Shown: positions 44,951 through 58,498 of the stretch, piece after piece
How the letters are laid out: the number at the start of each line of letters is the position of its first letter
Numbering within the stretch: position 1 is the first letter of the stretch
Origin: Hetaerina americana
Lineage: Eukaryota > Arthropoda > Insecta > Odonata > Calopterygidae
Assembly: GCA_022747635.1 (NCBI GenBank)
Contig: JAKTNV010000011.1
Location: 16,343,975-16,407,974 of the forward strand
DNA: 64,000 nt
Reading direction: 5' to 3'
Program-made: the position numbers and the translations under genes
The notes under the pieces: generated by a model
Told to the model about the DNA's origin: nothing
The model's input: the letters and a program-made list of their open reading frames with translations, nothing else
Databases searched by the model: none

Positions 44951-47080
44951 ATGATAGTCAATAAGGAATGACAAATAATCATAATGCGTTAGAATAAATG
45001 ATTATTTAAATTAATAGTCATCTAATGGCAAAATGAACAGGCGAACTGAGGGCTAACCAATTTCCACGTAAAAAACAGGTATAACTCAGTGATAAGCCAA
45101 TTGGTGACCTAAAGGTAACATAGGGAGGTAAAAGGAGCAAATTCCAATATTATATAAACAGATTTTGATGAAAGATAATTACAGGTAAAATTTTATAACG
45201 AATTTTTCAGTGAAACAGTTTCGGTACCTTAATTAAATCAGAACTACAGCTCTAATAAAGCTTTGAAGGCAAGTAGTTGTGCCTTAAGAGAAGATTCACT
45301 GCCTTCTCGTGAAATACGGATATTTGAATATAAGTTTTTTGTTTCGTAAATCACTTCATTTGAAGTTAGGTATTCAGTTACGATCGCTTCGCAGACGTTT
45401 TAATGTCTTAAACTGTTGCATTAATTCTACTTTCCAGCATGGTTCAAGAAGATTAGGAAGTCCTCGTTTACATTCATACGGTTTAAAGCTGATAAGTAAG
45501 AGGAGATAAATCCTCCTTTCCCTCCAGCGCATAAAATTTTCTTTTAGTGATTTCACGTGCCGCGGCGGTTACAACCTCAAATATTTACAACACCGTGTGA
45601 GCATCTCTGGCATCATACCGATTTGGCACCTGCTCGTTGATTTACTCACTATTACATAAAATGGAGTTCTATGTCAATTGAAATGCATTCAGGAGAGCCA
45701 AAGGTCTTTGGAAAACCCTCCCACGAAAAAAAGATCAGGAGGATGGGGGGAATTTAAAATTGGCTAGCATCCTAATCTTTTCGGCTGGTTTCATGATCCG
45801 TTTCTCGTACGGATTTCTGGCATCCGACGGCCGTATATGTAGCACAACAAACGGCAACGCCATTTGAATTTCAACCATTAAAAGTGTTACATGAGACTTT
45901 TGAAAATCAAAACAAAAATTGTTTAATCATCGATAGAGAATAATGAGCGACATCCGGTATGTAAGAAGGTATATTACCAAGATAAAACTATTTTAAGGGT
46001 AAGGCTTTGCGTAAACATTCCTGATTTATAGTATGACTTTATACTCTTCTTCACTTTGGAAGTTTAATTAAAAGTGTAGTTGTAATCAACGAAAATTAAA
46101 GCAGGTGGCCTTCAGCAACAGAGATTAGTAGGGTAATTAAGAATAGGTGAAAGGCTATGAGAAGACGATGTTAAAGAGAAAACAGGCATCTGGAATAGCT
46201 CATTTAAAAACGAAATACCCCGATGATCCCAAGATGTAACTAAACTTCTACGTACCTTTTAATGCTGTTATGTTGCGGCAAGTAACGTTTCTTTCACTCG
46301 CATATTTTAACTGTAAAAGTCTAAGAGCTTTAGGTGTCAGTTTGAATGAAAATAAAAGTAAAAGAAAGGACCTCAGAATGAAAATCGTTTTCTTATCACA
46401 GCAGCAATTAAAACTTTTGGGAAATATAGGCGGTAAAATATATTTTGTAATGCGACTAGTTTTTCCACTGTTCCCTTTTATTTCCACCGAAAAAAAAGAA
46501 TATTGAAGAAATTTACAAGGAATCGTTCTAGTTGACATTAGAAAGTGATCTGCATCTACACAATAACTCGCGAGTAACCTCAGTGGTGGTTTTTAGGGCC
46601 CAAGAAATACTTTCACAAATAAATTTTAATGTATATCAGCTAATCCACAAAAAATATCAAATACACACAAACAGGCTTCTATTCACCATGCATTGCTTGG
46701 TATTTGACCAAATGATTTGATTTTAGCATATAAATTATTATTTTCGGGGTAGTCGTAATATAAGCTGAAGTGAGGAGAGAAAATATAATTCAACCAGCAC
46801 TCCTAAATAAATATTCGAACTGCGATTTCGTATTTTACATTAATTGAAATATTCTCAAGTTCTATTTCTCAATTATTGGCATGCTTGTGTACCTTCATGC
46901 TGAGCAGGTCTCATACGTCGAGCGGTAAGCTATTGGACCCACGAGGATGCCCTAAGCTACAATAAAACAGCAGTCATCCATATAATACACCAGCAGCCTG
47001 AAGAGTTATTATTATTAAATACACACAACAACTACCCAATAGGTATTTTTGTAACTCCTAACAAAACAAAATCCCGCATC
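44951..47080. other. Non-coding stretch
   Basis: No gene recognised. The small frames at 45309-45556 and 46248-46538 have no motifs. Confidence 0.4.
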
Positions 47081-47085
47081 CTACT

Positions 47086-48115
47086 CTACATCAGGTCCCT
47101 CTTCATCTCTGAGTACTCTCTTCCTCCCTTCATCCCGTCCAACATCCCTATTCTGTTCCTTCCCTTTCCTCGTTTGCCTAACATTCTCCCCTCTATTACA
47201 GTCTCCAACATCCCACTGCCGGTCAAAACCCCCTTCATCCACTTTTCCTGCCTCCATAGGATTTCTCCCAAAAAACCCCTCTCTTCGCCCACCATACCAA
47301 GTACTTCCTCATTTGTTTTCTTCTCTGTCCATTTCACCTTCTCCATTCTTCTCCACACCCACATTTCAAAAGCCTCCAGTCTACGTCTATCCTCCTGCTT
47401 CAATGACCACGTTTCCGCGCCGTACATAGCTACCCTCCACATCAAAGTTTTTACGAATCTTTTCTTAATATCCTTACTCAACGTCCCTCTCATCAACTCC
47501 CTCCTCCTTGTGAAAGCCTCTTTGCCTTGCGCAATTCTTCTCCTTACGTCCCTACTACTTTGACCGTGTTGGTCCCAAACACTACCGAGATACGTAAACT
47601 GTCTATACCTGCTCTATGGTTTTTGCCCTCCTATTTTAATGTTTAGCTTAGCCTTTTCTTTCTAAAAAATCGCGTAACCTTTGTTTTATTAATATTGATT
47701 TTCATCCCATATCTGTCGCACTGAGTTTTCAATTCATTCAGCAACGATTGCAACCCCTTGGCTGGCTGACAAACTAAAGCTTGGTCATCAGCGAACCTAA
47801 CTGATTTTAGGAATTCCCCGCCCACTTTCATTCTTACCTCCAATTCTTCCCATGTCTCTTTAATCATTTCCTCTGCATACAGGTTGAACAGCAACGGTGA
47901 TAATGGGCAACCCTGCCTTACACCTCTTCCTTACACTTGCCATCCCGACTCCCCGTTCCCGACTCGCGCTTGAGCAGTCTGAGACATGTACAGGTTGCGG
48001 ATTAGCCTCCTTTCCCTCCAATCTATTCCTATTTTCTGCAATATGCTCATTAGTTTTTCCCAATTCGCTCTATCAAACGCTTTTTCGAAATCTATAAAAC
48101 AGGAAAATACGTCCT
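47086..48115 (-). pseudogene. LINE-B reverse transcriptase remnant, best copy
   Basis: Read on the minus strand from about 48110 downward: CFIDFEKAFDRANWEKLMSI (the RT motif with the first catalytic Asp region), then IGIDWRERRLIRNLYMSQTA, PLLFNLYAEEMIKETWEELE, SVRFADDQALV with the FADD catalytic pair, and LKTQCDRYGMKININKTKV. After a frame break it continues with the C-terminal block 47496-47086 (GTLSKDIKKRFVKTLMWRVA, MYGAETWSLKQEDRRRLEAF, WVWRRMEKVKWTEKKTNEEV, GRNRIGMLDGMK). This is the layout of non-LTR retrotransposons with an endonuclease-RT ORF. The endonuclease is absent and at least three frameshifts separate the pieces, so it is inactive. Four other pieces of the family lie nearby (about 3.2, 15.5, 37.7 and 44.9 kb), and a fifth is likely at 7.7 kb. 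Confidence 0.85.
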
Positions 48116-48479
48116 GAAATCATTCTATGTGTAGATTAAAAGAGTACCATGGAAAAATTAGAAACTGCTAGAATTGGAATCGGAAGTAGATGAGGAGAAG
48201 CAAGCATGTGACTGCACCAATTCAGAGCGCATAAAAAATTTAATTTCGAGAAACTTATATGGTACTGAGATTTAAATAGATGAGGTCATATCACACACTT
48301 CACGTAATATACTGTGACAACACAATAATAGTTTCCGTAGTGAGCTCCTAAAAGTTAACTAACGTATATTTCGGACAGTCCGCAATCTATCAATCTTACC
48401 AGGCCGCACGCACGAAATAAATTTAGATATATTTATTCCGTAATGCAGATACTCACGATTTTTCCGGAGCGTAAAGATT

Positions 48480-48995
48480 ACAGCAAACTGGAGAGGTACC
48501 GTTATGCAAAAAATGCACTCACTCGGACGTGCAAAGGCTGTCAACGCCCTTTTGGCTCGTTCACTGCTTCCTCTGCCCTCGTTGAACCCTTCAAGAGGCG
48601 ACATTTTTATTTCGCGGGAGCGACGTCCACGTCAAAATCGCAGTTCGAATCAAACGCGAGCGGGATGATTTATTTTTTCCTCGCGGATAGGGAAGAGAGC
48701 TTTTATTTACACCTCGTATCTCTCCGCAGTTCTCGAAGAGACGGCAGCTGTCGCCCGTGGCGCGTTTCACAAAGGAACTTCGCAGAACACCTCCTCCTCC
48801 CTTTCTTTCCTTCTCACCCCTCCCCCTCCCTTTCCTTCTCTTCAACGTCCGTCTTTTCTCCTCCCACGCACTTTCTCCTCTCCCGCCTTGCGCGGACGCC
48901 GAGTGACGCTATCTCGCTCCCTGCCGTCAACGTCTCCTTTCTCCTTCCTCCCTAACCCGGCCCCCTACCTCCCACCCCGCGCGGGAAGCCAACCA
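48480..48995. other. CpG- and pyrimidine-rich block
   Basis: CpG-rich, then strongly C/T-rich (48785-48960). A 170-codon open frame on the plus strand is low-complexity Ser/Pro/Leu/Phe with no domain. Possibly promoter or UTR DNA. Confidence 0.35.
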
Positions 48996-48999
48996 TAGA

Positions 49000-51290
49000 C
49001 CTCTACCATTTGTCAACGACCGATGAAAAATGGAACACTTCGCCAGTCCTCCTGTAATGCTTGATCATCAACTTATGAATTCAAAACTTGGGTGAATGAA
49101 AACGCCATAACTAAACCAAAAGCTGATCAGATTCGTGAGGGTAAACTTCACATCCTGCGAAACCCCCTCTGTGGCGTCTAAAATGTAAACATTCAGTGTA
49201 ATACGGGGAGAAGTTCTTTCCCCTTTGCCCCCTACAGGTTCCCAGGAAGATCTTGCACGCGAAAAATCATACAAATTGAGAATGTCCTTGTACATCATCC
49301 AACTTTTAAGCAGACTCACAAGGTGGGTTATTATTATTATTATTATTAAAACGCACATGTTCTGATAGACAATGTCAGGTGGCACACATGTCCCAAATGT
49401 TACAATCAAACTTGCCTTGGAAAAATAATATGACATCTCAAATCCAATCAATATGACAAAAGATAATAAATAAAATCAGACAGAAAAAAAAACAATACAC
49501 TTAAAGAAAACTTTCACACACTAATCTCGAACAGAAAAAAAAGAAAATCCCCATCTCATTAACATTAGTTTTCCAATCAACCAGAAAAAAATCAAAACTG
49601 TTGCATAAAGTTTTACACAACACATCAATCAAATTATTACATACATTTTTTACATATTCTCTTAAAAGTATTTACCATGCTAGGAACGGGCTCGTATATT
49701 ATGGCAGGTAAACAATCGAGCGCTCTACCCACTAAATTACTAAAATGTATCATTACAGCAATATATTATTATTAGGTAGGTAGTATACATTTCTTCTCTC
49801 TATTTGTAGTTTACTTGTTCCTAATTCAACTCGCTAAATGCTTATACATGACCGTTAAATATAAAAAATTTATCAAACAGGAAATTCCTCTAAAAATATG
49901 TTTTGCTATTGTAAAATTTAGAGACCATACATGTACATCACAAATAAATACTGGAGTAGTTACAAACTTAAAATCCTATCATATGCGTCTTTAGAGTCAT
50001 TGCTAGTCTAACGAGTTAATAAATGTTGCCTAAACAACGGCTTAAGGACATGATCCGGCTCGGTAGTTCTGATTTGCGAAGCAAATTTCGGATTAATTAA
50101 GCGAATAACATCCGCCAGGTTACCATGCAGGAAGGATTTTATTGTAAGAAGTCAATATCTAGTCTTGACCTGGTCCACAGGTTCCTTTTAAATACGAATC
50201 CGAGTGCCGCAGTGCAAAATAAATGGGCAACAAATAAATGTACGTCGTGAGAACTCCAAGGAAACGAATGCACGCCCTGAAGTATTCCAGCAGCTTTAAT
50301 AATTTCCAATCATAATAATTTCTTCATACGCTCATTAACTACACCTAACCTTGGTGTGATCCAAAATACAGGCCCCCTTCCATCTCATTTACCCACCAAT
50401 CGTCTCCTCACATTCCTGACAAATCAATCGTTTGCACTACCGCCTTCGTTTTCTCGCAAACCTAACCTTCTCTTTTGATCCATCGTTCACCAAGTCACAT
50501 GTATTCTCACAATGCTCCTTATATTTACGTACCCTCAACTTTTTTACATTCATAGTTTACGACCTACATTGCTATTGTCCAATCAACGCGTCCAAAAATG
50601 CCCCCCCTCTCTATTCCATTCCTCGCAGACTATTTCAATATCCCTTCTCACTTATTTCTTAAGGATATCATACCATTTTCGCTGCATACCTTCGTGCTGT
50701 AATCTACCTCTGAAATTAGAAGCAGCTCCTTTTAAACGAGAGACCGGAGAGATTCACCCTCTTAGGATTGGTAAATAATTGTCTGGAGGTGGTCTATTTT
50801 AGGGAACGGATAAAAGTTGGGGTGGGATCCAATTGCGGAATCAGCCTACATTAAAAAAAAGAGTCGACATACGATCATAAGTTTACTTGAAATCACCAAT
50901 TAATCAATTTACTTATAAATGACTTGTAATGGACCTTGAATAGATACTGTAATGCCCCATTCGAAGGATGGGGAAGTGTACTTCAAAGTGCACCCCATGC
51001 AGAACCCAAGTATTGATCGGACTTCCACTAGTAGTCCACCACCTTCCGGCTTTCGAACCCTAACCTCTGCTGGCGAAGCCAGTACACTGACCCTCGCACT
51101 AATTCATATCTCCTCTAACTGGAACTTGAGAACAATGCCACGTATCGATGTTTAGGCCCAGCAGTAGAAACACGACCCACTCAGGTAACAGAGGGTGTAG
51201 GGGGAATGACAAAACTCTTTCATTTGCAATCCAATTAGTTAGGACGAATCCACATAGCTCGAGTACCGAAACGGTTATAGATATTTCCCA
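49000..51290. other. Non-coding stretch
   Basis: An (ATT)n run lies at 49329-49348. Otherwise AT-rich with no recognised gene. Confidence 0.4.
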
Positions 51291-51299
51291 AAAAAACTT

Positions 51300-52390
51300 T
51301 CAAGGGGCGAGAGGAGTGGAGAAAAAGGATGAGAGAGAAAGAGAGAGAAAAAGAGAAGAAACGGACGTGGAGAACGCATTTTTCGTGAGGAGATAGTTTC
51401 GAAATCCTGTCACACGCTGTCCTGGGGGGGGGGCGGAGAGGGAGAGAGAGAGCTAAGCACGAAGCATGAGTGTGTATCTGCGTGTGGTTGGCTGCGACTG
51501 TGTGTCCTCTGGCTACTCCCCGATTCCAGGCACGGACTCTTGGGGATGGGGGCCTCAGGGCGGCGATGGCCTGAGGCGGGGGCCCCGGGGGGCGGGTGGG
51601 ACACCGACCGTGCGCCGAGGAGTGCGGAGGAGAGCGGAACACTCGGAGAGGAGGGAAGGGAACTATCGGGGATGGTCCACTTCCCCAGCGTGAGGTTTTC
51701 CCCACCTCACATTCTGCTGATGCCAAGGGAAGAGCCGTGCCATCGTACCACGAGGGTGGGGAGGAGGGAGAGCCACACTCGAGCGTGGAAGAGTAGTGTG
51801 GGAGAGGGGGGGCAGGAAAGGAGGAGGGTATTGACGGTGAGGAAAAAAGAGAGAGAGGATCGCGAGGGGTGACGGGAAGGGGCGAAGTAATATCAGCGAG
51901 AGAGAGGGAGAGACAGATACAAGTGACGAGACACGCGGGCGATCCCATTATTAGCACGCCGAGCTCTGACCGTGTGGGACCTCTCTCTCTCTCCCTCGCA
52001 TTCCACCCCGTGGCTTCAAGTTTGCCCAGGAATCGCATTTGAAAAGGTTTAGCCGACAGGAGAGAAGAAGAATAAAACCAGGGACTAGGCGGGAAGGTGT
52101 AATATTCTCTCGATATTGTGCTGCGTCTTCGGCGGTCTCCGCGAAACTTGATTGATCCTCGTGTAAAAGTGGAAATCCTGCTGTTGTCGACCGTTGTTCT
52201 ATGAGCACGTGGTCGGCGTGAACTGTGAAAATATATACACGTATTTATATTAAATACTCATCATTTATACGGCGAAATAAGGGAGTAGCTCCCAAATAGA
52301 ATACCTGAACTCGAAGGAAGGAAGGCATTGGAACTGTTTCCCCGAAGAACATTGAGCCGACGCAACAGACAACCTCAATGGTGAGTGCAA
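51300..52390 (+). promoter_or_regulatory. Candidate promoter/5' UTR with ATG|GTGAGT donor
   Basis: A GC-rich, GAGA-rich region (GAGAGAGAAAGAGAGAGAAA at 51331; a run of ten G at 51424-51433; GAGAGAGAGGGAGAG near 51899) gives way to ordinary composition and ends with CAACCTCAATG|GTGAGTGCAA at 52371-52390. An ATG followed at once by a good splice donor is a known first-exon arrangement, with the rest of the coding sequence in later exons. The long minus-strand frame across 51235-52038 is low-complexity Pro/Ser/Arg and is probably a composition artefact. No downstream coding exon is recognised within the window, so this is a hypothesis. Confidence 0.3.
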
Positions 52391-55130
52391 AAATCAAAAC
52401 TATACCCGAGCTGGGAATTTATTCTGACATGCTAGAGCCGTATTGTAAGAGTGTGTCCCTACAGCTAATAATGTTGCATCCATAGTAATTTTGCATTGGA
52501 AAAAGGATACAGGGCGACATAATCATTCCCTGAAAGGGTTCCGGGACAGCAGACATTAATAAAACATCATTCGACCACGCAGAGCGTGAAGCATGCCTTC
52601 CATTACGAACCAAACGGAATTTCACAACGCGAAATCAGTTTTCGTCTTTTAAATGATTCATGCTCGAAGAGTCTAAACTACAGAGAGTAAAAATTAAAAA
52701 AAAACGACCTTAATCGATGAAAATTGAGGTTTCCTCAACTGAAATTTTCATCCGACGGAATTGCCCCCTTCACCGCACAACAGTCACAAAACACGTCACT
52801 TTTAAATTCAACGACACATTCCTTTTGATAAACTCATCCCGTGAGCTTGATATTTTTATTTTTGTGACGCGAGTGTTTGACACGCACTTCCCATCGCCTT
52901 CAACCGGAAACGAAGTGGTTAGTTAGAATAAATCCCTTAATCAGAGCACTAGGATGAACCGGGCCTATTCAAAGGCGGCGGTGGGTGGGAGGAAACAAGT
53001 GACTACTATGAAAGGCGTCCCCGCACTCATCTTCTCCGCTCACCTCACGTCCTCCCTCCCCGCTCCCTTCCCTCTCCTCGCCGCTTCCCTTCCCCTCAAG
53101 CCTCCCCCTCGATCCGCTTATTGCATTTTTATCCCCGGACACCCCTCCCCCCTCTACCTTCGATCCTTAACAGTATCGGACGCGTGGCTTAGAGCGCATT
53201 GCTCCTTCGGCAGCAGCGGTGGCGCCGCATGGCCTACCCGGATCCAGTTATGACAGCGCGGATAAATGGGAATACCCAAGAGCGGCAGCATCATGATGCA
53301 TGCGGGATTTCTTGTTTTTTTTCAGCGTATTCCATCCTCACCCATTAAGAGCAGAAAATTTTGCGGGTTTTGAGACAGGATTTACTTGGCAATTGGAACA
53401 ATCACCCATGCGTCAAAGAGGGCGTCAAAGTGAAGTTACAACAGCATTAAGCATTAGCACTGAGGCGTATATCTAGGTAATTCCGGCGAATATTTCGAAG
53501 ATATTATCACATTTACACGTCATTATCAATCATAACGTAAAGCATAAAATTATGTTATCACCAGGGAGACAAGTGTAAATCAATTTAACTTAGTCTTACT
53601 GCAAATAATACTATTACTGCAAACTGTAGCTATTTATCTGTTTAGAAACGCTATATGCTCGTAAAAATAAAATATTGCATAAAAGAAACAGTCATGCTTT
53701 GCCATTTAGATGTCTCTTTATAATGAATTTATAAACGTCCAGAGTTCAACTTTATTGATTAAAATCTAGCGTTATGAATCTGAACCCTACGCGTTTTGCT
53801 ATTGTCCTCCATGTTTCGCCCTAATGCTGAAATAAGTTAAAAACAACATATTTTAAACATCACCAGACTGTAATAATTTTCAGTTTTCCATTCTCCAAAA
53901 TATTTCACTTGAATCGTTCTTTTAAATGCATTATTCCCATAATAATCACCTAACTGATAGATCTTGATTGGACATTAACCCCTGCTTCCTTCTGCGTGTT
54001 TTATTCCCTCAGCCATATTCGTAAAACTTACCAGCTTTCGTTCTATCGATTCGCGGAAATCTAACAGAATTCTGAAGACAAAATAGCATAATAATCAATA
54101 CTTTTATAAATTGTGTCTGATTTCCAGCAATATACTGTTTATTAGAAATTTTCCGCAAGATTCCTCACAAATCAGAATAATTTGCAATCATTATCACTTT
54201 TGGCATTTCTAAGATACCACAAGTTTTAGCAATGCCTTGAAGAATTATCACACGATTTTGTTTGTCTTGAGTTTGGACAATATTTTTAACGCTAGATACA
54301 ATGAGTAATCAGCGTTTAGTTTATTCAGCGTTCTTTTTCTTCATCAAAAATTTGTCTTACACGGGAAAAGAAAAAATATTATGATAAATTAAATATTTGA
54401 ACCTTATTATTAGATTATTATATTTATTTTCAGTGTGTATCTCCTGAATATTCGATTGTATAATTTTATCATAATTATGTAAGTCTTATCCAATCTTACA
54501 CCTATTATCCCTTCCAAATACCACATATTCACGTCTTATGATATTATTTAAGGATATTATTACATTTCTACGTAAAAAAATGGTTATATTATAGTTTATA
54601 ATCCGAGACTACCTTTGGATTATTCAGCGAGCAGAGAGGTTTTTCTCTTGATTTCGGAACTCAAATTCAAACTTGTCTATCCAAGTTCATCGCAAATCTC
54701 ATACATCACAATGTATCATTTTTAATTAAATCAAGGCACCCGACATTTACTGTTACACAATCTTTTGAGACGGCCTCCTGAATCCCGAGGCGCTTTCAAC
54801 TCGGAAAAGGTTTGTTAATAGCCTCGAGGATATCCATAAGATTAAATCTGGCCAGCACAGGGAAGGAATATTTTTGAATTATAAAGCTATCAACTTGGAC
54901 ACCTAAGGGTCTAAATGGAAGACCAAGGCGCATTGAAAAATGACTGCACAAAGCCACGTAATTGGCGCCAGAGGGTATATCAAAAAACCTTAATTTGACG
55001 AAGGATGAAGGATAAATTATAGTCTCGTCCATTTACAAAAAAAGTGAAGGGAGGAAAGAATTTTGACCCCAAAAAACCTATGGCTAGTTGAGCATCGTAG
55101 ATTGTGAACTCAAATTTTTGACAATAATTC
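52391..55130. other. Non-coding stretch
   Basis: A C/T- and CpG-rich patch lies at 52965-53260. The remainder is AT-rich with no recognised gene or repeat. Confidence 0.4.
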
Positions 55131-55139
55131 CTTAAAGGG

Positions 55140-55408
55140 GTCGCGGTAGTCCAGGGGGTAGAGCGTTAGACTGCTGACCGGAGGGTCCCGGGTTCGATTC
55201 CCGGGCGAGGCACTCTGGGCACCTGCAGCTCCACCCAAGCTTTATGATTTTTCAGGTACCAGATCTTCCTGGGAAACCATAACCGGAACAGGGAACTGGC
55301 CCCCCTGCCCTGATGTTTGAATTTTCACACGCCGTATAGGGCTTAGTACTGGGTGATCTCTACCATCACCCACTAAACCGACCTTCGGGTTGATTACTGT
55401 GTTTTTTT
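55140..55408 (+). repeat. SINE-A, best preserved copy
   Basis: The head GTCGCGGTAGTCCAGGGGGT + AGAGCG contains box A, and GGGTCCCGGGTTCGATTCCC + GGG contains box B with a perfect T-stem-like arm. The body runs through CAGCTCCACCCAAGC, CCAGATCTTCCTGGGAAACC, GGGAACTGGCCCCCCTGCCC, GGCTTAGTACTGGGTGA and ends CCGACCTTCGGGTTGATTAC + TGTG, then a T run. tRNA-derived, Pol III-type, no ORF. It is the reference for the copies at 7.3, 44.2 and 61 kb. Confidence 0.85.
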
Positions 55409-55409
55409 A

Positions 55410-58400
55410 TTCCTTAGAGATCATTTTTTAGTGAAAACTATTTCATTTTCGTCCCAGGAATTTATATTTACAAGCAGTTGGATTCTAATTAAAAGCCAAT
55501 TTACCCAAACATGTATAATATACAAAAGGACCTGATTAAGAGAGTCATTGCCAGATATGTACCGTACGCGTATTTTAAAGAGAGCAAGAAATTTATTTTC
55601 AACATGTGAAAGTATCCATTCAAAATTTTTATTATCCTTTTTAAGAAGAGACCACAAATTTTGAATCAATTTAACTCCAAAATTACGAGCGTATACATCG
55701 ATTTATCGTTTTTAATCGGATATAATTCTAGGGATGAAAAGTAGCTTGTTTCAAACTTGCATATTTGAGAGGAAAGGAATCTATTTGTGCTGATGACATA
55801 TTTAACTAATTGCTACAACTTCAGCCGTTCCCTTCCCCGAATACCAACTCTTGTACCTCACGGAATGCATTCCAAAAGTCGTTACAACTTTTATTTTATT
55901 TTCCCGACTGCCTTTTGAAGCCAGCAGCGTTCTAGTCGAAATAACAACCACGGACTTATCGGCACATGGATTCAATTATTCTCACTCTTCGTCCCGAGTT
56001 ATCACCCAAGTAAAGACATTTTAAGCTTTAGCCGTCTCGTCGAAATATTTGACATGTTTACCATGTCTCGCTTTCTCGCTGAACCCAAGTAACGAAAGGA
56101 TGGCGTTGACCTTTGCCGTCGCGATCATCATACGTTTACTCCGTCATCGGATGCCGCCGCGACTCGAAAGAGGTTTCTTTGAAAACTCCCACTGGTGTCA
56201 CGAGAGGTCCGCACCGACTGCACAATCTATACAGAGTTTAGCCTTTTTACTGATGGCCTAAAGGAGAGATGATTGCACAAGTGTATCTAAATACAAAGCT
56301 CTATATAGAGTTGTCTCTCCCTCCAACAAAATTTAAACTATTTAGCTAAAAAGTCAAATTATAATACGAGTATATCATTATGAGACTGCTTAGTGTCTCG
56401 TCAAAACCTTTATCTCAGCCTCATATTAAAATAACAACAGTGATTATGCTTCTTTTGCACGGGCTTGGGCCCTTTAAATAAATCACCGTGCGAGTCAAAT
56501 GTATTACAAAAACAAGGGGGCATTATTTTGACAAACAAACGAATACTAAATTTGCCGATTTCCTCAGAACAAAATAAAATCAAAGCCACAAAGAATAAAA
56601 AACTATACTCATAATTATTAATTATATTAATAATTAAAAATAATCATCTTATTTAGTAAAATAATATAAAATCAAAATCATATCATTACGCACTACATGG
56701 CGTAATGGAAAGATGTATGATTCTAACCATTTTATTCGTAGAATGAAAAACGTTAGAGGGAAAATACAGGTTATGCCCTGCAATATTTTAATCAACATAT
56801 ATTGAATATAGTAATAAAGCAATAAATACATAGAACTAAATTAACTTTATTTTTAAAAGACTAGATACCTTTATCAGCCAACATAAACACTGCATGTCCA
56901 TTGCACCTGAAATGCATTCCCCACACTCCGAATGGGGAGGGCGAAGGCCGACAAGGGTCGTAATTACGATGTGGCCTGAATGAATGAATCTTTTTTCGGT
57001 ATTTTTTTCTGAGAAAAACCCCATCACAAATCACCCTTTTTACCGTTGCGTTTTTCACGAGGCAAATGTACAAAGAGATATAAAATATGATAATTTCCCA
57101 AGCTAACCCGTTAAAAATAGTTACCACATGCACGATCATCAGAAGTCGTTTGCTCTGCGAAAATTGACGATGATGATGAGACCCCTGCAGTAGAAAGTAA
57201 CTTTCTCACCATTCTAAAGGTCAGCGTAAAACCGAAATAGCATAATTAAGAAATAATAGCAAAGATTCTTCAATTTTTTAAGTGAAGCACATTGACTTTC
57301 AAACTAAATTTCGACTAAGTCAAAATATCTTGAAAATTAATACAGTTTACAAAATATAATTCTATTGAATAGTCACAAGCAACCCAAAATCATCGATCAG
57401 GTTATTTTCATTCCTTTGTCCCATATTAGATTTTTCGTTACGTCAGCTTGCTGTCAATCTATGACCAGGCTAACGACCAATGAAATGAATATAAATAATA
57501 TTTCCGCTCTGTGAAATCCCAAGCTCATAATTTAATGATTCCCAGTACTATAAAGGTAAATTACAGATAACTTTATCGTTGAATTCACAAGCTATTCCAC
57601 GGTCGGAATACCACCTACATTTCTTTCCTTAATTCTGAGATCCTTGCCAAATTAATTAATTTTGAAAAATCTTTTTATAAACTTGCACCTCAATAAAAAT
57701 CACTCGAAAAAACGATCGCTGCCACGAATAAAAAGTACAGAAATACGACATCCACATACATTTCAGGGTTAATACCACGCTCGACTTAGAGAATTGATTT
57801 TACGTTGAAATGTATGTCAATCGATGTCCTTGAAGTCCCTCACGTACGGTAAAGTTAGCACAAAATTTAATTTTTTGAAAATTTTTAATTGTAAGCTGCA
57901 CAAAATCTATGCTTGGGGTTGAAACTTTGAACTTAGGAATTCGTGGGAGATAGCGTAAGTCATATATCAATAAAACCTTTGGGAAAAATACCATAACATT
58001 CAAAGTTATAGCGCCATTATCACTATTCGCCAATTAAAATTTAGATATTACTCGTAAAGTATGTCATCATGAAATGTTGCTATTTAAAAATGGTTCCATA
58101 ATATTTAGATCTGAATCGGAATACTGGGGTACTTGTTTATCCGCTATCCTTTCGATCGATCTAGAAAGTTTGTTATTTTCCACGAAAATTACGGCATTAA
58201 TCCGAAAATATCAGCACTATCCAGCAGAATCGTTTCATCCTTTATATCCCTCCCACTCATGCAATAGTTAGAGCGCAGCCGAAGCCTGCGCAAGGGTTGG
58301 ACTTTTGGCAGTGTAGAGCTAGAGTGGAATCGAGGCTGCACCCAAAGAAAACTACGCGTATATATATGTGGAAGCTATCGAAGACGCTGCTACATCCAAG
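55410..58400. other. AT-rich non-coding stretch
   Basis: No gene or repeat family recognised. Confidence 0.45.
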
Positions 58401-58405
58401 AAGTA

Positions 58406-58498
58406 CGAGGGTAGTCTGAAAATTTTCCGACCTTGGGAAATTTCAGAAAAAAATGTCCTGTATCTTTGTTAGGTCGGAAACTTTTCAGACCGCCCTCA
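58406..58498. mobile_element. 93-bp mariner-type MITE, complete
   Basis: Flanked by TA on both sides (58404-58405, 58499-58500). The TIRs CGAGGGTAGTCTGAAAATTT + TCCGACCT and TGAGGGCGGTCTGAAAAGTT + TCCGACCT (right end read inward) make up more than half of the element. The interior GTCCTGTATCTTTGTT is shared with the copies at 27.1 and 40.1 kb. Confidence 0.85.

Noticed and set aside
46905..46980. tRNA-like string CGTCGAGCGGTAAGCTATTG
   Set aside because: It has a box A-like part only, with no box B or stems.
48443..48955. 170-codon open frame on the plus strand
   Set aside because: The second half is a simple pyrimidine-rich translation (Ser/Pro/Phe/Leu). No domain; other frames are open too.
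51235..52038. 267-codon open frame on the minus strand, the longest non-transposon frame
   Set aside because: Pro/Ser/Arg/Leu-rich low-complexity translation of GAGA/CpG-rich DNA, with overlapping long frames on the other strand. No domain or start context.
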